A DNA stretch of 64,000 bases from Streptomyces sp. SAT1 (GTDB taxonomy: Bacteria; Actinomycetota; Actinomycetes; Streptomycetales; Streptomycetaceae): NCBI RefSeq assembly GCF_001654495.1, contig NZ_CP015849.1, forward strand, positions 3,509,501 to 3,573,500, read 5' to 3'. Both the position numbers and the translations under genes were made by a program. Positions 17,564-26,478 of the stretch are shown here, piece after piece. The notes under the pieces were generated by a model. The model was not told the DNA's origin. It saw only the letters and a program-made list of their open reading frames with translations, and ran no database searches. How positions within the stretch are numbered: the stretch's first letter is position 1; every line of letters begins with the position of its first letter.

Positions 17564-17624
17564 CAGGGCAGAGCCTCTTGCGCTCAGGCTTCAGCTTCCA
17601 GGAAGCGTGTGCGAGCGTGCCGCC

Positions 17625-18293
17625 GTGACTACACCCTCATCGCACCTGCTGCCCCGGCCTTTTCTGTCGTGCTGGCTTCATTGGATCGCGGTACCCACCG
17701 CAGATCAGCACGGAGTCATGTCCCTACTGGGGCTGACGGACGGGGCACCCGTGTCCTTCAGTCACGCTGAAGAGGCCGTCGACGAAGACAGCCATTGCGG
17801 AGCCGAAGGGCTCCGCCGCGTATACGTGAGTCCAGCACTCGACGGGTGGACCCTGGTCATCGGACGTTGGTGCGATCCCTGCGGGCGCGAGCGCTCGGAC
17901 GCTGTGCTGCGTATGTGCGAGGAACTGAGTGTCCGTTACGGAACTGCGCAGGCCTACTACTACGGCGCGCAGGGCGACGGGTCGGCCTGGCTGGTCGCAG
18001 AGCAGGGAGCGGTTGTGCGCCGCTATTGCGAGACCGGCGCGGGCGATGACCACTACCTGACGCTGGGAGAGCCGCTGCCCTATGAACGTTCCCGTCGAGA
18101 GGCCCTGGGCCTGGCCACGAGCTGGGATGCGGCAACCGAGACGGAAGAGGACGAAGAGACGTGGGCCCTGGAGACCATGGACATGGCACCCGAGATCGCC
18201 GCCGCCCTAGGCACCAGTCCGCGTACCCTGACGGCACAGACTCCGATGTCTGGCACAGGGGTGCTGGCGCGCACTCCACCCGGCAAGCCCTGA
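17625..18293 (+). CDS. Hypothetical protein of unknown function
   Basis: 222 residues from GTG 17625 (TTPSSHLLPRP...). I do not recognise a named domain. The middle is well ordered: VYVSPALDGWTLVIGRWCDP (about 66-85), RMCEELSVRYGTAQAYYYGA (about 95-115), then GDGSAWLVAEQGAVVRRYCE. The C-terminal third is acidic and low in order (ATETEEDEETWALE, DMAPEIAAALG). No signal peptide or membrane segment is seen. It follows the kinase stub by 61 bases on the same strand and ends before the tRNA-Ser(TGA) terminator. Base composition is less GC-rich than in neighbouring core genes, so recent arrival is possible. Confidence 0.6.
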   Translation: MTTPSSHLLPRPFLSCWLHWIAVPTADQHGVMSLLGLTDGAPVSFSHAEEAVDEDSHCGAEGLRRVYVSPALDGWTLVIGRWCDPCGRERSDAVLRMCEELSVRYGTAQAYYYGAQGDGSAWLVAEQGAVVRRYCETGAGDDHYLTLGEPLPYERSRREALGLATSWDAATETEEDEETWALETMDMAPEIAAALGTSPRTLTAQTPMSGTGVLARTPPGKP

Positions 18294-18460
18294 GCCCCCT
18301 GCGCCCGGCGCCGGATGCTGTGATCAGTGACGTCTGCGCTGAGGCTGAAGGGCAAGCCGCAATCCACTCTCAGCATGCGCTCGCTCGTGCCCCATCCGTG
18401 CCCGATCGAGCGGGAAACCACGGGGAGAAGGGGTGACGGGCGGTCAGTGCGCAGCACAAC

Positions 18461-18491
18461 GGCCCCTGACCGTATCGCCTGGTCAGGGGCC
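18461..18491 (-). terminator. Terminator of tRNA-Ser(TGA)
   Basis: A perfect 11-bp stem (GGCCCCTGACC / GGTCAGGGGCC) with a 9-base loop lies 11 bases beyond the tRNA 3' end on the minus strand. Confidence 0.7.
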
Positions 18492-18502
18492 GTGCGCTCA
18501 TG

Positions 18503-18587
18503 CGGTGGGTGTGGGATTTGAACCCACGGTGACTCGCGCCACGACGGTTTTCAAGACCGTTCCCTTAGGCCGCTCGGGCAACCCACC
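18503..18587 (-). tRNA. tRNA-Ser (anticodon TGA)
   Basis: 85 bases on the minus strand with acceptor stem GGTGGGT/ACCCACC, anticodon loop CTTGAAA (TGA), a long variable arm and T-loop TTCAAAT. The 3' end faces the segment with the kinase stub, the orphan gene and the prim-pol protein, a plausible remnant of an element that used this tRNA as its target. I see no duplicated tRNA end to prove it. Confidence 0.94.
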
Positions 18588-18767
18588 TGGGCCTCGCCCA
18601 CCGGGGCGGGGCGGGTACAGCGTACCGGGCCTCGGGCGGGGGGCGGAGGGTGTGGGGCGGGGCGTGGGCAAAAGCGGTGGCTCCGGCGGGCGGGTGGTGG
18701 ATAGCCTGCGCGGCCGTGACTGATCGTCTGAAGGCTTGCGGAGAGACGTGGTTGTCCGGGGGACGGT

Positions 18768-20321
18768 GTGCCGGTGAGGGGGGTCGGGGGCGGGCGGGCG
18801 GCCGTGGCTGACCGGGGCGGGGCGGCGTCCGGGGGCGCCGGGGAGACGTTGTTCTCGCGGACGCATCTGGCGGCCACCGCCAGTTTCTCCCTGGTGATGT
18901 TCCTGACCGGGTTCGCGGCGCTCGCAGTGGTGCCCACTCTGCCGACGGCGACCCGGGATCTGGGCGGGGTGTCGCTGTTCCCGCTGGTCGCGGGCTGCTT
19001 CGTGGCGGCGGGTCTGCTGGGCGGGGTCCTCGGCGGGCACTGGGCGGACCGGTCGGGCGCGCGCGGGCCGCTGGCCGCCGGCATGGCGCTGACCGTGGTC
19101 ACCCTGATCGTCTCGGCCACCAGTACCTCGATCTGGCAGCTGGCGGCCGGGCGCTTCCTGGACGGTCTCGCCGCCGGAGCGGTCGCGGTGTCCGTCAACG
19201 CCGCCATCGGGCAGGTCTATCCGGAGCGCCTGCGCCCGCGTGCGCTGGCGCTGATGAGCGCGTGCTGGGTCATCCCGTCGCTGACGGGTCCGCCGCTGGC
19301 CGGGCTCGTCTCCGCGTGGTGGTCCTGGCGCGTGGTGTTCTACGGCCTCGCCGCCCTCACCGTGCTGCCGGCGCTGGTCCTGGTGACCGTCCTGCGCGGC
19401 CCCTCCTGGCAGGGCGCGGCCGGGGCGCGCGAGGACCGGGCCGCCCGCCCGCCACTGCTGCTCGCGGCCCTGGTGAGCCTGGGCGCGGCGCTGGGGCAGT
19501 ACGGCGTGTCGGGCTGGGACGTCCGCCATCTGCTGTTCGCCGCCGCGGCGCTGTGCCTGCTCGTGGTCTGCGCGCCCCGGCTGCTGCCCGCCGGCACCTG
19601 GCGGGCGGCCCGGGGACTGCCGACTACGGTGCTGCTGCGCGGCCTGGCGTCCGGCACGTACTTCACGATCGAGGCGTTCGTGCCGCTGATGCTGATCGCG
19701 GAGCGCAAGGTGGCCCTGGTGGTGACCGGCCTCGCCTTCACGGGCGCCGCCGTGGTGTGGGCCGGGGCGTCCTGGGTCCAGGGCAGGCTGCTGGAGAGCC
19801 GGCCCCGGCATCACCTGGTCGCCGCGGGTGCCGTGGTCATGACGGCCGCGGTCGCGCTCGCCGTGGCGGGAACGCTTCCCGGGGTGCCCGCACTCACCGC
19901 GGCCTTGTCCATGATCGTCGCGGCGGTCGGCATGGGGCTGCTGGATCCCTCGCTGACCGTGCTGTCGCTCGCCCACAGTCCGCGGGGCCGGCAGGGCTCT
20001 GCCAGCAGCGCGATGCAGACCAGCCAGAACCTCGGCCAGATCTCCGTGATGGCGCTGTACTCCGTGGTGCTCAACGCCTGCCTGGGCGCCGGTGCCTCCG
20101 GCCTGGCCGGGTACGGGGCCGCCTTCGGGCTGCTGGCGGTGCCCACGCTGGTGATCGCCGTACTCGCCGGGCGGGCTCGCGGGACCGGGGAGCCGACGCC
20201 GCGGACCGTGGCCGGGTCCGGGGCGGCGGACAGCTCCGGGGCGGACCCGGGCACCCGCACGGACCCGGGGGACGGTGCGAGCAGCAGCCCGGCCTCCGGT
20301 TCAGGTGTCGGCTCACCCTGA
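18768..20321 (+). CDS. MFS transporter
   Basis: Up to 517 residues; the start is uncertain (GTG 18768 or GTG 18804), since the N-terminal 35 residues are low-complexity Gly/Ala. About 12-14 hydrophobic helices follow, beginning ASFSLVMFLTGFAALAVV. The loop GHWADRSGARGPLAAG matches the MFS helix 2-3 signature, and TSIWQLAAGRFLDGLAAG fits helix 4. The C-terminal 50 residues are a disordered Gly/Ser/Pro tail. It probably exports small molecules. Substrate and regulation are not visible. It is convergent with the HtrA gene, with a strong hairpin in between. Confidence 0.82.
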   Translation: MPVRGVGGGRAAVADRGGAASGGAGETLFSRTHLAATASFSLVMFLTGFAALAVVPTLPTATRDLGGVSLFPLVAGCFVAAGLLGGVLGGHWADRSGARGPLAAGMALTVVTLIVSATSTSIWQLAAGRFLDGLAAGAVAVSVNAAIGQVYPERLRPRALALMSACWVIPSLTGPPLAGLVSAWWSWRVVFYGLAALTVLPALVLVTVLRGPSWQGAAGAREDRAARPPLLLAALVSLGAALGQYGVSGWDVRHLLFAAAALCLLVVCAPRLLPAGTWRAARGLPTTVLLRGLASGTYFTIEAFVPLMLIAERKVALVVTGLAFTGAAVVWAGASWVQGRLLESRPRHHLVAAGAVVMTAAVALAVAGTLPGVPALTAALSMIVAAVGMGLLDPSLTVLSLAHSPRGRQGSASSAMQTSQNLGQISVMALYSVVLNACLGAGASGLAGYGAAFGLLAVPTLVIAVLAGRARGTGEPTPRTVAGSGAADSSGADPGTRTDPGDGASSSPASGSGVGSP

Positions 20322-20331
20322 GCCGGGAAAC

Positions 20332-20378
20332 GGCCGCTGCCCGCGCCGCCGCCCGTCCGGGGCGGTGGCGCGGGCAGC
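20332..20378. terminator. Bidirectional terminator between MFS and HtrA genes
   Basis: A perfect 14-bp stem (CCGCTGCCCGCGCC / GGCGCGGGCAGCGG) with a further GC-rich inner pairing lies between the convergent genes. It is followed by a G/T-rich low-complexity run to 20422 (GTGTGC repeated about three times) that abuts the stop codon of the HtrA gene. Confidence 0.6.
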
Positions 20379-20422
20379 GGGCACGCGCGCGCGTGGGCGG
20401 TGTGTGTGCGTGTGCGTGTGCG

Positions 20423-22006
20423 TCAGCTCGCGCTGTCGCCGATCCGGGACGCCAGCGTCACGTCGACGGTGTGCTCCTTGCCGTCGCGCTTGAAGGTGAT
20501 CTTCACCGTGTCGCCGGGCTTGTGGGTCCAGATCTCGCCGATGAGGGTCGGACCGGAGTCGACCACCGTGTCGTCGAGCTTGGTGATGACGTCACCGGGC
20601 TTGAGGCCCGCCTTGGCCGCCGGGCTGCCCGGCTCCACCGCGGCGCCGCCGCCCGCGCCCTGGTCGGAGATGGTCGCTCCGCCGGAGCCGTCCTGCGAGG
20701 TGGCGACGGAGGCACCGATCTTCGCGTAGACCGGCTTGCCCGTCTTGATCAACTGCTGGGCGACGTACTTGGCCTGGTTGATCGGGATGGCGAAGCCCAG
20801 GCCGATCGAACCGGACTGCCCCGAGCCGCCCAGACCGCCGCCGCTGCCGGAGGACTGGATCGCGGAGTTGATGCCGATCACCGCGCCGCGCGCGTCGAGC
20901 AGCGGGCCGCCGGAGTTCCCGGGGTTGATCGAGGCGTCGGTCTGCAGGGCGCTCATGTAGGACGCCTTGCTGTCGCCGCTGCCGTCGCTGGAGGCGACCG
21001 GGCGGTTCTTGGCGCTGATGATGCCTGTCGTCACCGTGTTCGACAGGCCGAAGGGCGCGCCGATGGCGATCGTCTCGTCGCCCACGGCCACCTTGTCGGA
21101 GTCGCCGAGGGCGAGCGGCTTGAGGTCGGAGGGCGCGTTCTTGAGCTTGATCACCGCGACGTCGTAGCCCTGGGCGTGGCCGATGATCTCGGCGTCGTAC
21201 TTCCGGCCGTCGGGGAAGGTGGCGGTGAGCTTGCCACCGTCGACGGCGTCGGCCACGACGTGGTTGTTGGTGACGATGTGGCCCTGGGTGTCGAACACGA
21301 ATCCGGTGCCGGTGCCGCCCTGGCCGTTGGTGCTCTCCGCCTCGATGGTGACGGTGCTCGGCAGCGCCTTGGCGGCCACGCCCGCGATCGAGTTCGGATC
21401 GCGCTTGACCTGGGAGGCGCCCGCGTCGGAGGCGGCGACCGTGGTGGAACCGCCGTCGTCGTTCCTCGCCAGTGTGTAGCCGAGGCCGCCGCCCAGGCCG
21501 CCCGCGACCAGCGCGGCCACCAGGACCGCGGCGATCAGACCGCCGCGCCGGCTGCGCGGCTTCGGCGCGGGCTGCTGGTACGCCGCACCCCAGCCCGCGC
21601 CCCCGGCACCACCGGCCGCGCCCGCGCCGCCGTCCGCGTACGACGGCACGGCGGGAGGCTGGGGCGGCGGCCAGGAGCCGTCGACGGGCGCGCCGGGGAC
21701 ACCGGCACCCTGCGGCTGCTGCGGGTGTCCGCCCGCCGGGAAGGTCTGCGCGGGCCCCTCACCGGCGGTTCCCGGCGCGCCCTGGGCCGCCGGGTGGGCG
21801 GCCGCGTCGGCGGGTGCCGCCGACGGAGCCGCCGGTGCGGTGTCCTGCTGCGGGGCGCCCGGCACGTACGGAGGCGTGCTGGGCGGCGGGGGCGTGGGGG
21901 CACCGCCCTGGGGAGCGGGCGGCTGGGAAGCTGCGGAGGTCTCCACCGGCACGGGAGGTGCGGACGGGGCCGGGGGTACCTCGGTGCCCTCGTTCTCGGT
22001 GCTCAC
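20423..22006 (-). CDS. HtrA/DegP-type membrane-anchored serine protease
   Basis: 527 residues from GTG 22006, preceded by GAGGAG; an upstream in-frame start at 22054 has no ribosome site. A cytosolic Pro/Ala/Gly-rich domain (1-150) is followed by one membrane helix (GGLIAAVLVAALVAGGLGGG, about 154-173), then a trypsin-like domain. The triad residues are His in TNNHVVAD (about 248), Asp in YDVAVIKL and Ser in NPGNSGGPL. A PDZ domain (KAGLKPGDVITKLDDTVV) ends the protein outside the membrane. HtrA proteases degrade or refold damaged secreted proteins. In S. coelicolor such genes respond to the CutRS and CssRS-type stress systems, but no operator is identified here. Confidence 0.93.
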   Translation of the reverse strand: MSTENEGTEVPPAPSAPPVPVETSAASQPPAPQGGAPTPPPPSTPPYVPGAPQQDTAPAAPSAAPADAAAHPAAQGAPGTAGEGPAQTFPAGGHPQQPQGAGVPGAPVDGSWPPPQPPAVPSYADGGAGAAGGAGGAGWGAAYQQPAPKPRSRRGGLIAAVLVAALVAGGLGGGLGYTLARNDDGGSTTVAASDAGASQVKRDPNSIAGVAAKALPSTVTIEAESTNGQGGTGTGFVFDTQGHIVTNNHVVADAVDGGKLTATFPDGRKYDAEIIGHAQGYDVAVIKLKNAPSDLKPLALGDSDKVAVGDETIAIGAPFGLSNTVTTGIISAKNRPVASSDGSGDSKASYMSALQTDASINPGNSGGPLLDARGAVIGINSAIQSSGSGGGLGGSGQSGSIGLGFAIPINQAKYVAQQLIKTGKPVYAKIGASVATSQDGSGGATISDQGAGGGAAVEPGSPAAKAGLKPGDVITKLDDTVVDSGPTLIGEIWTHKPGDTVKITFKRDGKEHTVDVTLASRIGDSAS

Positions 22007-22266
22007 AGCTCTTCTCCTCGATCCACGGCTGTTGTTGTCGGTCGCACTCGTCACGCTCGTCCTGGCTGCCGACGACCCGGCGTGCTCCAGCTGTGCAGGT
22101 GCATCTGTACGTGGTCAGCTTTTCCCACAGGCCGTCAGAGCACCATAAGCCGAGGCTGTGGGTCGGCCGCCACCACTCCTTATACGGGTCATCTCGCAGT
22201 AAACGGACACACTATCGACACCTTCCCGTGGCCACACCCGCTCCGCCGCGGTGGCACCATGACGCG

Positions 22267-23094
22267 GTGACCCACGCACGGCAGCATCACATCCAGGTCG
22301 TCGCACACCGCGGAGCCTCCGAGGCCGCGCCGGAGCACACCCTGGCCGCCTACCGGACGGCGATCGAGGACGGCGCGGACGCCCTCGAGTGCGACGTGCG
22401 GCTGACGGCGGACGGCCACCTCGTGTGCGTGCACGACCGCCGCGTCAACCGTACGTCCAACGGCCGCGGCGCGGTCTCCGCCCTGGAACTCGCCGACCTG
22501 GCCGCGCTGGACTTCGGCTCCCGGCACTCCCGCGCCCCCTGGCGCGGCCGCGACGAGGAGCCCGACTGGGTCGTACACCCCGAGGACCCGGAGGACACCT
22601 CCGTCCTCACCCTGGAGCGGCTGCTGGAGCTCGTCTCCGACGCGGGACGGCGGGTGGAGCTGGCCATCGAGACCAAGCACCCCACGCGGTGGGCCGGCCA
22701 GGTCGAGGAGCGGCTGCTCGCCCTGCTGAAGCGGTTCGGCCTGGACGCTCCGACCGTTCCCGCCGACTCGCCGGTGCGGGTGATGAGCTTCTCGGCGCGC
22801 TCCCTGCACCGGGTGCGGGCGGCCTCCCCGACGCTGCCGACGGTCTACCTGATGCAGTTCGTCTCGCCCCGGCTGCGCGACGGACGGCTGCCGGCCGGGG
22901 TCCGGATCGCGGGTCCCTCGATCCGCATCGTGCGGGGGCATCCGGGGTACGTCGAGCGGCTGAAGGCAGCCGGGCACCAGGTCCACGTGTGGACGGTGAA
23001 CGACCCGGAGGACGTCGCTCTCTGTGTCGATCTCGGCGTCGACGCCATCATCACCAACCGTCCGGGACCCGCCCTGCGCCAGCTCGGCCGCTGA
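22267..23094 (+). CDS. Glycerophosphodiester phosphodiesterase
   Basis: 275 residues from GTG 22267. The GDPD signature is complete: VVAHRGASEAAPEHTLAAY near the N-terminus (general acid-base His and Arg), DALECDVRLTADGHLVCVHD with the metal-binding Glu/Asp and second His, and LAIETKHP (metal Glu). The C-terminal VWTVNDPEDVALCVDLGVDA and ITNRP close the TIM barrel. It hydrolyses glycerophosphodiesters to glycerol-3-phosphate and an alcohol. No signal peptide is seen, so it is cytosolic. It diverges from the HtrA gene. The ribosome site is poor, with only an AT-rich patch (CACTATCGAC) about 60 bases upstream as a possible -10. Confidence 0.9.
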   Translation: MTHARQHHIQVVAHRGASEAAPEHTLAAYRTAIEDGADALECDVRLTADGHLVCVHDRRVNRTSNGRGAVSALELADLAALDFGSRHSRAPWRGRDEEPDWVVHPEDPEDTSVLTLERLLELVSDAGRRVELAIETKHPTRWAGQVEERLLALLKRFGLDAPTVPADSPVRVMSFSARSLHRVRAASPTLPTVYLMQFVSPRLRDGRLPAGVRIAGPSIRIVRGHPGYVERLKAAGHQVHVWTVNDPEDVALCVDLGVDAIITNRPGPALRQLGR

Positions 23095-23133
23095 CAGGCC
23101 GCCTGCCAGCCGCCCGTAGGCCGCCGACAGGCC

Positions 23134-23154
23134 ACCGATCGGCCACTGATCGGT
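23134..23154 (+). terminator. Possible terminator after the GDPD gene
   Basis: The arms ACCGATC and GATCGGT are separated by seven bases, in a run of related GGCCACNGATCGG segments about 40 bases past the stop. The stem is short, so this is tentative. Confidence 0.35.
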
Positions 23155-23363
23155 CACGGGCCTTGACCTCGCACCCGCCGCTCCAGCAGGCTCCGGTTCA
23201 AGCCACTTTGACGATATTCGGCCATGCGGTGACAAGGAGTGCTCCGGCGCGTTCGCTGCGTGTTCGATCCTCGTGAATGCGTCGTCGGGCGCTGGATGGC
23301 CGGTTTCCGGTTCAGGCCAATGGGGCATCCACACCGTGGCGTGGGGCGAAGGAGGTCTCGGGG

Positions 23364-23918
23364 GTGGCGTTGGTGGTGGCACAGGAGGTGCCCACGTCGT
23401 CGTGCATGGCCGTACCCCATGGCCCTGCGGGCGTGGGGGAAGCAAGACGCCGGATGCGTGAGCAACTGCGCAGGGGTGGTGTGGCGGAACCGGTCGTCGA
23501 CGACGCCGTTCTGGTCCTTTCCGAACTGCTGAGCAATGCGTGCAGGCACGGCCGGCCGCTGGGCGGCGCCCTGGCCGGCGACGGGGACGTCCGGGCCGCT
23601 TGGCGCGTCGACGCGGCCGGCCGGCTGGTCGTCGAGGTGACGGACGGCGGCGGCCCGACCCGCCCGGCCCCCGCCACCCCGTCGGTCACCGCGCACGGCG
23701 GTCGCGGACTGAACATCATCACGGCCCTCTGCGACGACTGGGGAGTGCGGGACGACGTCCGCGGCGAGGTCACCGTGTGGGTGATCGTCCACGACGACGT
23801 CCACGACCCGGACGCCGGTCATCGCCGGGACGGCTTCGCCGGGCGCGTCGCGGCGCCCGCGGCGGTGGCCGCCCTGCCCGAGCTGGGCTTCGCCGCCCCC
23901 TTCGGCGACCTGGCCTGA
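23364..23918 (+). CDS. Anti-sigma-type ATP-binding protein (HATPase_c_2)
   Basis: 184 residues from GTG 23364, preceded by AAGGAGG eight bases upstream; the longer frame from 23277 lacks a ribosome site. A GHKL fold is visible: N-box VLVLSELLSNACRHG (about 49-63), G1 VEVTDGGGP and G2 HGGRGLNIITALCDDWG. The Asn and Gly residues needed for ATP binding are present, so it may be an active RsbW-like kinase. The C-terminal 40 residues (FAGRVAAPAAVAALPELGF) are an extension. No sigma or anti-anti-sigma gene adjoins it. Confidence 0.85.
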   Translation: MALVVAQEVPTSSCMAVPHGPAGVGEARRRMREQLRRGGVAEPVVDDAVLVLSELLSNACRHGRPLGGALAGDGDVRAAWRVDAAGRLVVEVTDGGGPTRPAPATPSVTAHGGRGLNIITALCDDWGVRDDVRGEVTVWVIVHDDVHDPDAGHRRDGFAGRVAAPAAVAALPELGFAAPFGDLA

Positions 23919-24493
23919 CCCGACCGGCACGGGACGCGGCGCGGCACGCGGGCGGGAAAGCCGCAGGGGACTCCGGCGCACGTGCCCGCCCGTGCGCGGG
24001 GTACGTGCGCGCGTCCCGGACAGCGATCCGATGCGGAGACTCATGCGGCTCCGCGCGGGGTGCGTGCGCGCGCGTCCCGGACCAGAGGGCCCTCCCCCGT
24101 GCACGGGACGCGCCCGCGGGGGCCGACGGCATTCCCGCGGGCGCCTCCGCTTGCACGTCCTCGCGCGGACGCTCCCCCGGCGCGGTCGACTCTGTACATG
24201 CGTCCCCGTACACGCGTCCCCGCGCAGACGTTCCCGCGCAGACGTTCCCCGTACGCGCGCACGCGTCACCGCCCCCATGAGCCCGCAGGGCCTCCGCACG
24301 GCGCAACCGTCCCCCCCGACCCAGCCCACCCCTTCCCCGGGCGGCCCCGGGCGCCCCACCCGTCTCCGCACGCCCCGCCGCGCGCGGTCGGGTTGTCCAC
24401 AACGCCCGCCCCGTCCACAGCTTCCCGTCGCGAAGGGTGTGAACGACTAGGCTCGCGCCCGTACAAGACGAGCCGTAACCGGGAGACACCCAG
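23919..24493. other. Gene-less GC-rich repeat region with a DnaA box
   Basis: 575 bases between the ATPase gene and the DUF5926 gene with no supported ORF. It has an imperfect direct repeat of about 28 bases (23994-24021 and 24053-24082, beginning GCGCGGGGT and ending CGTCCCGGAC), and a tandem 14-mer CGCGCAGACGTTCC at 24221-24234 and 24235-24248 with a decayed third copy before it. A consensus DnaA box TTGTCCACA lies at 24393-24401 and a weaker CCGTCCACA at 24411-24419. Confidence 0.6.
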
Positions 24494-25459
24494 ATGGCCA
24501 AGAAGCGACCCCAGACGAAGGCCAAGCGCCCGCAGCTCACGGACGGAGAGATCCCGGTCGTCGGCGCCCGCGAGCCCTGCCCGTGCGGCAGCGGCCGGCG
24601 CTACAAGGCCTGCCACGGCCGGGCCGCGGCGCACGCGGCGACCGAGCTGGTGCAGCGCCCGTTCGAGGGCCTGCCCGGCGAGTGCGACTGGGTGGCGCTG
24701 CGCGAGCTGGTCCCCGCGGCCACGGCCGAGCTGACGCTCAAGGACGGCCTGCCCGAGGGCGTGCCGTCGGTCCGGCTGGCCACCGTCCTGCCGATGGCCT
24801 GGCCAGCGCTGCGCCGCGACGACGGCTCGGTCCTCATCGGCCTGCAGAACGACACGGCGTCCGGCGACATCAGCCGCGACCTCGCCGACACGCTCCTGCG
24901 CGCGCTGGAGGCCGAGCCCGGCAACCCGGTGCAGGGCCGCCGCGCCCCGGCCGACGGCCCCCGGCTCCAGGACCTGCTGGACCCCGAGGCCCCCTTCGCG
25001 CCCGAGGTGCACGAGGGCTTCGAGTTCTGGGTCCCGGACGCGGGGAACGCGGCGCCGGAGGTGGCCGCCTCCCTGGAGCGGGCCAACGCCGCGGCGATCC
25101 CGACCGTGCGCCTGGAGGGCGTGGACTGCGCCTACTGGTGCCGGACGCCGGAGAAGAACCACCTGCGCTGGGTCATGCCGCACCCGGAGGAGCAGCTTCT
25201 GGACGCTCTGGCGCGGCTGCACGCGGCGGGCGTCTCCAGCCTCGGCGAAGGCACCCGGCTGGTCGGCTCCTTCCGAGCTCACGGCCTCACCGTGCCCGTC
25301 TGGGACCTGCCCGGCGAGGTCGGCGCCCAGGACGTGGAGAAGCCGGCCGCCGAGTTCGCCGAGCGGCTGGCCGGGGCGCTGGCCGCGGACGCGCCGCTGA
25401 CCCCCGAGGAGCGCCGGGCCCGCGGCGGGCTGACCAACCGGCAGGTCACGCTCAGCTGA
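24494..25459 (+). CDS. DUF5926-family protein with N-terminal SEC-C metal-binding motif
   Basis: 321 residues with a clear GGGAGA ribosome site before the ATG. A Lys/Arg-rich start (MAKKRPQTKAKRP) is followed by a SEC-C zinc motif, EPCPCGSGRRYKACHG (about 30-45), as in the SecA C-terminus. The rest is the actinobacterial DUF5926 core (for example LATVLPMAWPALRRDDGSVL, then EGFEFWVPDAGN). Its length fits the family from memory. SEC-C motifs mediate ribosome or protein contacts in other proteins; the biochemical role of DUF5926 is unknown. It is monocistronic, and a DnaA box lies about 95 bases upstream. Confidence 0.85.
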   Translation: MAKKRPQTKAKRPQLTDGEIPVVGAREPCPCGSGRRYKACHGRAAAHAATELVQRPFEGLPGECDWVALRELVPAATAELTLKDGLPEGVPSVRLATVLPMAWPALRRDDGSVLIGLQNDTASGDISRDLADTLLRALEAEPGNPVQGRRAPADGPRLQDLLDPEAPFAPEVHEGFEFWVPDAGNAAPEVAASLERANAAAIPTVRLEGVDCAYWCRTPEKNHLRWVMPHPEEQLLDALARLHAAGVSSLGEGTRLVGSFRAHGLTVPVWDLPGEVGAQDVEKPAAEFAERLAGALAADAPLTPEERRARGGLTNRQVTLS

Positions 25460-25560
25460 GCCGGGGGCCCACCGGCCGTGCTGACCGACCGGTCAGCCGG
25501 ACGCCCCGCGCGGAACAGGTAGCTCCGGTTTCAACTCCCGGTCCGCGCGGGCGAGTCGGT

Positions 25561-25600
25561 GTGACCGGAAAGACGGCACACCGGGTGACTGGAAAGCCGG
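25561..25600 (+). repeat. Two 16-bp direct repeats (GTGACYGGAAAGMCGG) in an intergenic gap
   Basis: GTGACCGGAAAGACGG (25561-25576) and GTGACTGGAAAGCCGG (25585-25600) are 24 bases apart. They are followed by less GC-rich sequence (GATCGAATTTGCGAACC) and, 45 bases on, a strong hairpin. The gap 25460-25723 holds no ORF. It could be a small transcribed RNA or a regulatory leader remnant. Confidence 0.45.
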
Positions 25601-25644
25601 GATCGAATTTGCGAACCGCCGATCTCTTGTTACCGTTCCAGTAG

Positions 25645-25682
25645 CCCGGTTGCTGGTGCATCCCCCGTCGCCAGCAACCGGG
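25645..25682. terminator. Strong hairpin terminator
   Basis: A perfect 12-bp stem (CCCGGTTGCTGG / CCAGCAACCGGG) with a 14-base loop is followed by TCTTTCC on the plus strand. It separates the DUF5926 gene from the convergent membrane-protein gene, and could also end a short plus-strand RNA beginning near 25560. Confidence 0.65.
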
Positions 25683-25723
25683 TCTTTCCATGTGCACTGC
25701 CGCTCACCGAGCGCAGCCGCCCG

Positions 25724-26425
25724 TCAACGCCTCGCTTTCGCAGGTGAGTTGGAGCCGGAGCGCAGCAGCATCGGTCCGCTTCCCGGGCGCCCGGCGAACT
25801 CGGCGACGGCCGTGTAGGCACCCGGCGCGCCACGGGTGTGCTCCCGGGGCGTGTCGCACGTCCCGGGTTCGTCGCCGCCGTCCAGCGCGCAGTGGATCCG
25901 CAGGGTGCGCTCGTCCGGGCCCATGAGGGTCAGCGCGGCGTCCAGGGCCCGGCCGGTCGCGTTGCGGTAGTAGGTGCGCGCCCAGGTGTCCGCGCCCTGG
26001 GTCAGCACACAGGTCTGCGCCTCGACACCACCGGGCGAGGCGACCTCGGGGCCGCAGCGGGTGGCGGTCGCCAGTCCCAGACCGAGCAGGAACGGCGTAC
26101 GGGTGGGCGCGGCGGTCGGCATCTTGCCGTCGGCGGCCGGGCGGTCCGGCGCGGCGGACGAGGCGGCGGCACGTCCCCGGTCGTCCGGGCCACCCGGGGC
26201 TCCCGGAACGCCCCGGTCGCCGACCTGGCCCGCGGACGCCACGGCCAGCGGCAGCGCGACGGCGCACACCACGACGCCGATGAGGGCGTACAGCCGGACC
26301 CGCCGGGGATCGGCGCCGCCCGTACGCTCCGCCTCCGGGCCCCGGCGGTCGCCGCATCCGCGCGGACCGCCGTCTCCGTGTCCGTGCGGGCGGCCGCTTC
26401 CGTGTCCCTCGGGATGGCGCAACAT
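25724..26425 (-). CDS. Single-pass membrane-anchored hypothetical protein
   Basis: 233 residues from ATG 26425; the ribosome site is weak. The first 60 residues are cytosolic, His/Gly/Arg/Asp-rich (GHGSGRPHGHGDGG). One membrane helix follows (LYALIGVVVCAVALPLAVAS, about 55-75), then a disordered linker and an extracellular domain of about 120 residues with four Cys (TRCGPEV, QTCVLTQG, IHCALDGG, GTCDTPR), probably two disulfides. No named family is recognised. It lies 53 bases downstream of the second prim-pol gene on the same strand, so co-transcription is likely. Confidence 0.65.
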   Translation of the reverse strand: MLRHPEGHGSGRPHGHGDGGPRGCGDRRGPEAERTGGADPRRVRLYALIGVVVCAVALPLAVASAGQVGDRGVPGAPGGPDDRGRAAASSAAPDRPAADGKMPTAAPTRTPFLLGLGLATATRCGPEVASPGGVEAQTCVLTQGADTWARTYYRNATGRALDAALTLMGPDERTLRIHCALDGGDEPGTCDTPREHTRGAPGAYTAVAEFAGRPGSGPMLLRSGSNSPAKARR

Positions 26426-26478
26426 AAAGGGAAGATAACGACCAGAACGGGCGGTTGCCCCCGGCGCGCCCGACACCC

